From contig JAIRSN010000111.1 in NCBI GenBank assembly GCA_031255425.1, positions 1 through 12,965 on the forward strand: 12,965 nt of DNA, given 5' to 3'. This document shows, one piece after another, positions 1 to 5,665 of this stretch. Numbering within the stretch: the stretch's first letter is position 1; the number at the start of each line of letters is the position of its first letter. Under the pieces are notes generated by a model. That model worked only from the letters and a program-made list of their open reading frames with translations, did no database searches and was not told the origin of the DNA. Both the position numbers and the translations under genes were made by a program. Origin of the DNA: Dysgonamonadaceae bacterium. GTDB lineage: Bacteria > Bacteroidota > Bacteroidia > Bacteroidales > Azobacteroidaceae.

Positions 1-98
1 CTCATAATTAATAAATTTTTAATTGCGGCCTACTCCGAAGAAAAAACCATTGTTGTTAATACTATAATGTTTGCTTTTGAACGGATAAATCCGGTTCC

Positions 99-175
99 GG
101 TAAAGGCAACCCCAGCTAACTATAAACATGAGAGATGAAAATGATTTGAATAATGAATAAAAAGTTGCCTTTACC
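99..175. repeat. 12-bp perfect inverted repeat with a 53-nt spacer
   Basis: GGTAAAGGCAAC at 99-110 is the exact reverse complement of GTTGCCTTTACC at 164-175. The symmetry resumes outside it: CCGG at 91-94 pairs with CCGG at 180-183 after four unpaired positions on each side. The 53-nt spacer is A/T-rich and contains a ten-codon ATG frame (128-160) that I do not consider real without further evidence. It could be the termini of a very small element, a regulatory hairpin for a gene off the left edge, or a degraded terminator. It has no poly-T tract typical of a terminator. Confidence 0.6.
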
Positions 176-291
176 TTTGCCGGAAAGAATTATCTCTTTT
201 TTATCTGTTTCATGGATGTGTCTTGGGCTTCCTGAGTCCCGAAAGAGAAGCGATTTAAAAATGGCGAAGCGCGGGATTCTCAACTTTATCT

Positions 292-400
292 GCTTCTGAG
301 GTCTTCAACTACCCATTCGTACAAATAAGTGGTGCCCACGCTCTCTACGTGAGCGTTTACTTACTCTTGTACGAATTGAAATTGTTGAAGTTTCAGAAGC
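292..400. repeat. Long imperfect inverted repeat, possible structured RNA
   Basis: Three nested pairs of arms are visible. GCTTCTGA (292-299) plus CTTCAAC (303-309) pair with GTTGAAG (384-390) plus TCAGAAGC (393-400). ATTCGTACAA (315-324) pairs with TTGTACGAAT (367-376). ACGCTC (338-343) pairs with GAGCGT (351-356) around a 7-nt loop. A further short match (TAAGT with ACTTA) lies between the last two. The result is a stem of about 109 nt with internal loops, foldable on either strand. No RNA family is recognised. It may be a small non-coding RNA, an untranslated leader for a gene to the left, or a palindromic element. The pairing is seen directly; any function is inference. Confidence 0.55.
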
Positions 401-591
401 AAGAATATAAGCTAACGCTTTCTTAATTAAAATGTATTGTTATAAAATGATTTCTGTTTCTTAATAAAAAAAACTGTTATTTTTTGTATAAAACTCTGCA
501 AAAGTAGTGAGAATTTTTTAAACTAAAAAGCAAGAGCAGGTTTTTTCTAAGAGCTTCCATGCGCCGTAGAATCCTATGCATCACAAATAGT

Positions 592-636
592 AAAAGCGGC
601 TGCGCCGCCTGCGTGTCCGCCGCAGCAAGCGCTTTT
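592..636 (-). terminator. Hairpin downstream of the operon, candidate terminator
   Basis: AAAAGCG (592-598) pairs with CGCTTTT (630-636) and GCTGCG (599-604) pairs with CGCAGC (621-626), with a 3-nt bulge and a 16-nt loop. Read on the minus strand it begins 29 bases after the stop codon of the last exporter gene, and the stem closes with TTTT followed by ACTATTTG. The T tract is short, so the call rests on position plus stem strength. The A/T symmetry of the outer stem would let it work in both directions. It is also G/C-rich in the manner of dispersed palindromic repeats, so a repeat origin is possible. Confidence 0.5.
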
Positions 637-665
637 GTTTTTAGAGAAATTTTTGTTTAAAAATC

Positions 666-1151
666 CTACCGACGGGTCATGGAGTACGCCCGCTTGGGAA
701 AGACAAATATAGGAATCGTAGCGCCTACCGCCAGCACAAACACCGTACTGATTGTCACAATGGCATTGGAAAGGAAGGCCTGTAAGTATTCCGCCGCCAA
801 AACCGCTTCGTTCAGGTTCTGCATAAACATGATCAAGGCGAATACCGTTTTATAGGCATACATCCCCGGAATCATGGGCAACAAAGCCGGAATGTACAAA
901 ACGGTCATCGGACAGTAGTTGATCTTTCCGAACCACAAAGACAATGTTCCTATGGACAGGGCGGCGCCGAAAGAGGCGATGGCGATGTCTATATGCAAAT
1001 AATTCATCAGCGAAAAGCGCAGGGCGTGACCCACCGCCGCCAAAACAGCAATATAGGGAAAAACCCGCCTGGGGGGAAAGGAGATGGCGCCGAACCCGAT
1101 CCCTGCTACCGCCGCCAACAGTGCATCCATTAGTATATCCGTTACGATCAT
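666..1151 (-). CDS. ThrE-type threonine/serine exporter, C-terminal half (DUF3815/ThrE_2 family)
   Basis: A 161-residue integral membrane protein, predicted to form one half of a two-protein amino-acid exporter in the inner membrane. It is almost entirely hydrophobic, with about four to five membrane segments and no signal peptide. The segment at residues 88-101 (PALLPMIPGMYAYK) matches the proline/glycine-rich re-entrant motif typical of this family. Its ATG overlaps the stop of the preceding gene as ATGA, the arrangement expected for translational coupling of two subunits that work together. In other bacteria the two halves are fused in one ThrE protein. The family is assigned by motif and by partnership. 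The substrate (threonine or serine) is carried over from characterised homologues and is not shown by this sequence. It is the last gene of the operon and ends in TAG. Confidence 0.8.
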   Translation of the reverse strand: MIVTDILMDALLAAVAGIGFGAISFPPRRVFPYIAVLAAVGHALRFSLMNYLHIDIAIASFGAALSIGTLSLWFGKINYCPMTVLYIPALLPMIPGMYAYKTVFALIMFMQNLNEAVLAAEYLQAFLSNAIVTISTVFVLAVGATIPIFVFPKRAYSMTRR

Positions 1152-1915
1152 AGCAAGCTGTTTCTAAATAATAATAAGGGAAAAGATAAGCCTACGGCAA
1201 TGCAAACGATCAGCAAAAACGCCTGTATCAGCCGGGAACCGCCGATCAGGGTATGGCCTTCGACAATGTCGATCACGCCGTTGATAAGCGGAACGCCGGG
1301 GATTAAAAACAATACGCTGGTCGCAATCGCTATTTCTGCTGTTGTCTCGAACAGGAGCGCTGTGGAGGCGCACATGGAGGCGACAAATGCCGAAACGATA
1401 AATACGATGAAGTGGTTTAGCTGGTTGCGCTGCAATTGCTGGCGGGTGAAAAACCCGATGAGCGTCGCGGCCAGCACAATCCCAACGGCACTCCAGTCGC
1501 CTCCAAACAACCGGCAAAAGGCGGCATTCGCCAATCCCACCAACAGTAAAACACAGCGGCGGTCCATTTTCGGCTTTGCCGTGATCTGACGGTATTCGTC
1601 CCGCAGTGCCGTCAGCGGCAAGCGTTTGTCGTAAGCCTTCCAGCTCAACGAACTAAGTTCGGAATTGTATTCGAAACTGACGGGCAGGGTGGGAATGTCC
1701 ACCACTTCCGTGTAGACATTGGCATTCCCGTTGTCGAAAACGGTAAGGATAAGCGTCCGGTGAAAAGGCGTCATGCGTATCGTTACGTCCAGCGATTCGC
1801 CGATGCGTTTCGAATTGCGTACGACCCGCGAAGTATGGACGCCCGAACCCAACAGGCAGACCGCATAGTCGGCGACAAATGTGGCGATCTCTTTTAATTC
1901 TTTCTCCGTCTTCAT
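1148..1915 (-). CDS. ThrE-type threonine/serine exporter, N-terminal half (DUF1212/ThrE_1 family)
   Basis: A 255-residue protein with a soluble N-terminal domain of about 115 residues followed by about five membrane segments. The soluble part holds LLGSGVHTSRVVRN (residues 21-34), the counterpart of the family's LLxSGxxTxRVE-like motif. The membrane part holds PGVPLINGVID (206-216), matching the conserved PGVPL(T/I)N motif near the pore. Homologues export threonine and serine by proton antiport; the substrate here is inferred. The gene starts 7 bp after the YqeY-domain gene and overlaps its partner by 4 nt, so it belongs to the division-gene transcript by spacing. The ATG chosen gives the normal family N-terminus, and nothing looks truncated. 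Confidence 0.82.
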   Translation of the reverse strand: MKTEKELKEIATFVADYAVCLLGSGVHTSRVVRNSKRIGESLDVTIRMTPFHRTLILTVFDNGNANVYTEVVDIPTLPVSFEYNSELSSLSWKAYDKRLPLTALRDEYRQITAKPKMDRRCVLLLVGLANAAFCRLFGGDWSAVGIVLAATLIGFFTRQQLQRNQLNHFIVFIVSAFVASMCASTALLFETTAEIAIATSVLFLIPGVPLINGVIDIVEGHTLIGGSRLIQAFLLIVCIAVGLSFPLLLFRNSLL

Positions 1916-1922
1916 CGAGGGG

Positions 1923-2378
1923 CTATTCTGCCAACAGTCTTTTCACGGTTTCCGAGATCAGGCGGCCTTCTGTTTTTCCGGCAAGCGCTTTCGTTGCCGC
2001 GCCCATCACTTTGCCCATGTCTTTGGGAGAGGCAGCGCCCGTCTGCGTGATGATTTCCCGGATCGCCGCTTCCAGTTCTGCGGGCGATAACTGTTTGGGG
2101 AGGTAATTTTCCAGCGCCGCCACTTCCGCCAATTCTTTTTCGGCAAGTTCGGGACGGTTTTGTTCGGCGTAAATAGCCGCGCTGTCCTTGCGCTGCTTGA
2201 TCATCCGTTGCAGGATTTTCAAGGCGGCATCGTCCGATAACTCGCCTTCGGCTCCTTTTGCGGTTTTTGCTTCCAAAAACTCTTTTTTCACTCCGCGCAA
2301 GGCTTCCAGACGGATCTTGTCTTTGGCAAGCATCGCTGTTTTAATGTCATTGCTGACCGTGTCAAATAAACTCATCAT
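1923..2378 (-). CDS. yqeY: GatB/YqeY domain-containing protein
   Basis: A 151-residue soluble, mostly helical protein of the YqeY family, at the family's usual length. It resembles the tRNA-binding tail of the GatB subunit of tRNA-dependent amidotransferase. The family pattern is seen in the N-terminal helices (LFDTVSNDIKTAMLAKD, LEALRGVKKEF), in the central KQRKDSAAIYAEQNRPELAEKE-type stretch, and in the C-terminal DMGKVMGAATKALAGKTEGRLIS-type stretch with its conserved glycines. The exact role of stand-alone YqeY proteins is not settled. Two ATG codons lie in tandem (2373-2378), so the start is uncertain by one codon. It sits 25 bp after ftsZ, a neighbourhood I recall from other Bacteroidetes, and 7 bp before the exporter pair. 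Confidence 0.88.
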   Translation of the reverse strand: MMSLFDTVSNDIKTAMLAKDKIRLEALRGVKKEFLEAKTAKGAEGELSDDAALKILQRMIKQRKDSAAIYAEQNRPELAEKELAEVAALENYLPKQLSPAELEAAIREIITQTGAASPKDMGKVMGAATKALAGKTEGRLISETVKRLLAE

Positions 2379-2403
2379 TCGATTCTTTTACTGTTAAACT
2401 ATA

Positions 2404-3651
2404 TTATACTTCTTCTTTTCTTTTGTTTTCCGCCTTTTGGGCAATATCAATCATTACGCTGTCGCTCCGGTTGTAGGCGGGGTGATTAATCAGCGCTTCG
2501 ATGATTTCGTCGTCGTCCATTTGCTCAACCGATTTGAAAACAAAGGCTTTGGGCTTGGTCAGCTGCCCGATCTGTTCTGCTTTTATGCCGTAATAGCGCC
2601 ACAACAAATCCCTTTCGACCTGTTTTTCTTCCTCCGTCAAGCTCTTTTGCGCCTCAATCACTTCAAGCGTTGCAATGTTTTCGATGCCGAAGCCGGTGGC
2701 AAGGATCGTCACTTTTATTTTCTCCTCCAGCGATTCGTCGATAGCCGTTCCCCAGATAACTTCGATGTTGCGGTTGAACCGTGCCATGAAATCATTCACC
2801 TCGTTCATTTCCGGCATCATCAGGATATGATTGGAACTGAAATAGATATTGAACAGTATCTTTTTGGAATTAAAGGCGTTGTTGTTGTTCAGCAGGGGCG
2901 AGTTCAAAGCGTTCTCAAACGCCTGCGCTACCCGTCCCGGTCCTTCCCCGAATCCACTGCTCATAATGGCTACGCCTCCCTCTTTCAGCGTGCTGTTGAC
3001 GTCGGCAAAGTCCAGGTTGACAATGCCCGGAATGGTGATGATTTCCGCAATGCTTTTGGCGGCATTTGTCAGAATATCATCCGCTTTCTTGAACCCGTTT
3101 ACAATATCCAGGTCGGCGTAAATATCCCGCAGTTTTTCGTTATTAATCACCAGCAGCGCATCCACATTGTTCCTCATTTCCTCCACGCCTTTCAGCGCTT
3201 GCAGGATTTTCGGCATTTGTTCGAAGACAAACGGAATCGTCACAATTCCTACCGTAAGAATATTCATTTCTTTCGCTACTTTCGCGATCACGGGAGCGGC
3301 GCCGGTTCCGGTTCCGCCGCCCATTCCGGCGGTAATCAATACCATTTGGGTTTCGTCCTGCAACAAGCGTTGAATATCCGGAATGCTTTCTTCGGCGGCT
3401 TGCCTGGCGATATGCGGTTTGTTGCCGGCGCCCAATCCTTTCGTGATTTTTTTCCCAAGCTGGACTTTGACAGGGATATTGCTTTTGATCATCGCCTGGT
3501 TGTCGGTATTACACAACGCAAATGTAACATCCGCAATGCCTTCCTTATACATATGCGTAACGGCATTGCCGCCGCCGCCGCCTACTCCGATTACTTTTAT
3601 GATTGCCGGTTGTTCCCGGGGAAATTCAAAACCGGTTAAAACTTCTTCCAT
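2404..3651 (-). CDS. ftsZ: Cell division protein FtsZ
   Basis: Tubulin-like GTPase that polymerises into the Z-ring at mid-cell; 415 residues. The glycine-rich nucleotide loop is at residues 22-28, the tubulin signature [10 protein letters not shown] at 111-120, and the T7 catalytic loop NLDFADV at 212-218, all intact. The frame stays open upstream into ftsA, but ATG at 3651 gives the normal family N-terminus and lies 20 bp after the ftsA stop. The leader is A/T-rich with no Shine-Dalgarno site. After the core, the C-terminal tail is short. The segment [13 protein letters not shown] probably corresponds to the conserved C-terminal peptide that binds FtsA, followed by about 20 basic and acidic residues. 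It is co-transcribed with ftsA and ftsQ by spacing. Confidence 0.97.
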   Translation of the reverse strand: MEEVLTGFEFPREQPAIIKVIGVGGGGGNAVTHMYKEGIADVTFALCNTDNQAMIKSNIPVKVQLGKKITKGLGAGNKPHIARQAAEESIPDIQRLLQDETQMVLITAGMGGGTGTGAAPVIAKVAKEMNILTVGIVTIPFVFEQMPKILQALKGVEEMRNNVDALLVINNEKLRDIYADLDIVNGFKKADDILTNAAKSIAEIITIPGIVNLDFADVNSTLKEGGVAIMSSGFGEGPGRVAQAFENALNSPLLNNNNAFNSKKILFNIYFSSNHILMMPEMNEVNDFMARFNRNIEVIWGTAIDESLEEKIKVTILATGFGIENIATLEVIEAQKSLTEEEKQVERDLLWRYYGIKAEQIGQLTKPKAFVFKSVEQMDDDEIIEALINHPAYNRSDSVMIDIAQKAENKRKEEV

Positions 3652-3671
3652 AAGAAAATTAATATTAAAAA

Positions 3672-4904
3672 TTAAGAATTGCTTTCTGTATATTCTTCGT
3701 CTCCAAAAAGATTGTTCCCCCATTTCTCGACTGTATGGGCAATCCTCTCGCTGATTTTTTTCTTTTTGACGGGCTCCCGTGGAGGCGCCGGCGTATTTTT
3801 GGTTTCTTCCGGGCCGAAAATCCCGACTTGCGTCGGTTTTGTTTTGGGAACCTCTCTGGCGCAATCCTCTTTGCCTAAAGCCAGCAAACCCTGAATACAG
3901 GCTTGCGTGTGGTCTTCCACCACTGCCATGCGGGTCGGTTTTCCGGTCTTTTGAGCGATCAGCTTATCCATGTTTTTGAGCAACGAGCCGCCTCCCGTCA
4001 GAATAATGCCTGCGCCCAAGGCGTGTCCATAACCCGATTGTTTGATCTGGTCTGCAATGTTGGCGACAATTTCGCACGCCCTTGCTTCGATCACTTTATC
4101 GCTTTTTTCTTCCTGCCCGGACTCAGGCATCGCATCGCCTTCTTTCAGTTTCAAGCGTTCGGCTTCCGCCTCCAAAATATCCAGGCTGCAAAGGTCTTTC
4201 GTGATCACGGTTCCACCCAATGGAATCGTCACCAGGTATTTCAACGACTGGTCTTTGTAAATGGAGAGGTAGGTTACGCCCGCGCCGATTTCCACCAGGG
4301 CGCAACCCAACTCCTTGTCGGGATTCGTAAGTGCAACTTCGGCTGTCGCCAGCGGCGAAATGAAGAACCCGGCTATTTCGATTCCGGCTTTTCCCTGAAT
4401 GCTTTTTTCCAAAAAACTTTTAAGCGACGGACGGCCGAGGATTAATTGAAACCGGGCTTCAATCTCTTTGCAAAATACGCCTTTCGGTTGTTCCGACAAA
4501 CTTCCGTCCAGATAATATTCGGGCGGAACGATTTCCAGCACTTCCTCAAATTCCGGCTTGTACTGCCGGCATTCGAGGTAGAGGTCGTCAATGATTCCGC
4601 TTGTGACCTCGCCGTTTATCTCCTTTTTCACCGAATAACCTTCCGTGTGCAAAGATTGCCCGCCGATGCCTGCGTATATCTTCTGAATCTCTGTCGCCAG
4701 TTTACGGTTCAGCCGGTTTACCAGGAGGCTTACACTGGTGGCTATTTCTTCAATATTATGAATACGCCCGCGCCGGATACTCTTCCCGGAGGGTAGTTTT
4801 TCGGAGTTTAGGATGGATAAACTTCCCGCTGTTTTTTTCTTTGCTGCCATAGCAAGCAGCTTGAATGTTCCCAAGTCCAATGCTGCAACATACTTTGTTT
4901 CCAT
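3672..4904 (-). CDS. ftsA: Cell division protein FtsA
   Basis: Actin-like ATPase that tethers FtsZ to the membrane; 410 residues. Phosphate-1 motif: DLGTFK at 10-15. Phosphate-2 motif: VEIGAGVTYLSIY at 204-216, with Glu205 where most actin-fold members have Asp. Adenosine motif: LTGGGS at 302-307. After the fold comes a proline- and lysine-rich linker (about 350-383), then a predicted amphipathic helix (384-400, containing ISERIAHTVEKWGNNLF) that should be the membrane-targeting sequence, then a short acidic tail. The start ATG lies 26 bp after the ftsQ stop behind an A-rich leader. Its position directly before ftsZ is the classic dcw arrangement and supports the call as strongly as the motifs do. 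Confidence 0.95.
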   Translation of the reverse strand: METKYVAALDLGTFKLLAMAAKKKTAGSLSILNSEKLPSGKSIRRGRIHNIEEIATSVSLLVNRLNRKLATEIQKIYAGIGGQSLHTEGYSVKKEINGEVTSGIIDDLYLECRQYKPEFEEVLEIVPPEYYLDGSLSEQPKGVFCKEIEARFQLILGRPSLKSFLEKSIQGKAGIEIAGFFISPLATAEVALTNPDKELGCALVEIGAGVTYLSIYKDQSLKYLVTIPLGGTVITKDLCSLDILEAEAERLKLKEGDAMPESGQEEKSDKVIEARACEIVANIADQIKQSGYGHALGAGIILTGGGSLLKNMDKLIAQKTGKPTRMAVVEDHTQACIQGLLALGKEDCAREVPKTKPTQVGIFGPEETKNTPAPPREPVKKKKISERIAHTVEKWGNNLFGDEEYTESNS

Positions 4905-4930
4905 AAATCTTTCTTTTTATAATGAACAAG

Positions 4931-5665
4931 TCATTCCCTTTTCGTGCAAACGATTTGGTTTTTATATTTTAAATTAATGACCGAATACCGGTTCCAACCT
5001 GTTTTGTTTAATCCTTTTTCGTAAAAGAGTTTTAATTTATCCAGGTTTTCTTCGTGATCTTCTATTTTACCCAACAGAATCCGGTGGTCGCCCACCCTTG
5101 TAATCAGTTCTATATCCCGGTCGGGCAGGACATTGATTTGCGTTATCTGCGAATCCCAAAACTTATTCTTTTGCAAAAACAATACAAAAGCATACAGTTG
5201 ATTCCTGGCATACGCCTCGCTGATATTTCCGGTTGCAAGCGGAATGTAGGCGGCAGAACCGGCCGGAACCGGCATCGTTTCTCCTTCTTCATCAAGATAA
5301 TAATTCTTTTCCGCCATGACTCTTAAGACAGGTGTCCGCGGGTAAACTTTTATCCGTACCGTTCCGTCGACCGCTTTGTAGGCTTCGACTTTTTTAATCA
5401 GCTTGTTCTCTTTCAATGTCTTCTCTATTGCCTCCAGGTCAATTTCCGACCGGTTTTTCCCAACCGGGTTCAGATGGGCTGTTTGAAGGAACTGTTTCAT
5501 CTGAGCCTCATTCAGGCAGGAAGATCCGGAAGCATGCACCACCTCGATTTGCAAGCGGTCGCATTTCTCCTCCGTATTGACTTTCGGATTCAGGAAGATA
5601 ACCGCAAAAGCAAGGTAGGTTGTCAAAAACAAGGCGGAAACGATGAATAAAACTTTCTTAATCAT
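4931..5665 (-). CDS. ftsQ: Cell division protein FtsQ
   Basis: A bitopic divisome protein of 244 residues. It has a very short cytoplasmic N-terminus (MIKK), one membrane segment at about residues 5-27, and an extracytoplasmic domain. The first part of that domain (roughly 38-112) has the size and pattern of a POTRA domain, ending near KVYPRTPVLRVM. A beta-rich domain of the FtsQ/DivIB type follows. FtsQ diverges quickly in sequence, so the call rests on topology, length and position between murC and ftsA. Its ATG overlaps the end of murC by 8 nt (ATGATTAA), which points to translational coupling. The C-terminus is basic (QIVCTKRE) and ends in TGA. Confidence 0.9.
   Translation of the reverse strand: MIKKVLFIVSALFLTTYLAFAVIFLNPKVNTEEKCDRLQIEVVHASGSSCLNEAQMKQFLQTAHLNPVGKNRSEIDLEAIEKTLKENKLIKKVEAYKAVDGTVRIKVYPRTPVLRVMAEKNYYLDEEGETMPVPAGSAAYIPLATGNISEAYARNQLYAFVLFLQKNKFWDSQITQINVLPDRDIELITRVGDHRILLGKIEDHEENLDKLKLFYEKGLNKTGWNRYSVINLKYKNQIVCTKRE

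Larger units (their letters stand above)
1..665. other. A/T-rich non-coding region with inverted repeats
   Basis: No open frame here has a plausible length or a recognisable product. The stretch is visibly richer in A/T than the genes beside it. It holds, in order, a 12-bp perfect inverted repeat (99-110 with 164-175), a small stem (232-241 with about 274-283), a long imperfect hairpin (292-400) and a G/C-rich hairpin (592-636) just past the last gene of the operon. I found no tRNA, rRNA or known riboswitch signature by eye. An ATG on the minus strand at 3-5, preceded by A/T-rich sequence, could start a gene lying to the left of the window, but only five bases are visible. Confidence 0.6.

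Noticed and set aside
128..160. Ten-codon ATG frame on the plus strand between the arms of the 12-bp inverted repeat (MRDENDLNNE)
   Set aside because: Too short to separate from chance in A/T-rich DNA, with no ribosome site and no gene visible downstream on the plus strand for it to control.
172..179. TACCTTTG on the plus strand, a match to the Bacteroidetes -7 promoter consensus TAnnTTTG
   Set aside because: It lies partly in the arm of an inverted repeat, the nearest TTTG upstream is 23 bases away at the edge of accepted spacing, and no gene follows on that strand. One or so such match is expected by chance in a region this size and composition.
499..506. TACTTTTG on the minus strand, a possible -7 element that could drive a transcript through the 292-400 hairpin
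   Set aside because: The best upstream TTG is 24 bases away and weak. Without transcript data I do not call it a promoter, though it would be worth checking if the hairpin proves to be an RNA.
2437..3639. 400-codon open frame on the plus strand opposite ftsZ
   Set aside because: It is the antisense shadow of ftsZ; its residue pattern is explained by the strongly conserved FtsZ frame, and no protein family is recognisable.
3652..3864. Upstream extension of the ftsZ frame overlapping ftsA
   Set aside because: The extra 71 residues overlap the end of FtsA and are low in similarity to any FtsZ N-terminus. The ATG at 3651 gives the family-typical start and a normal 20-bp gap.
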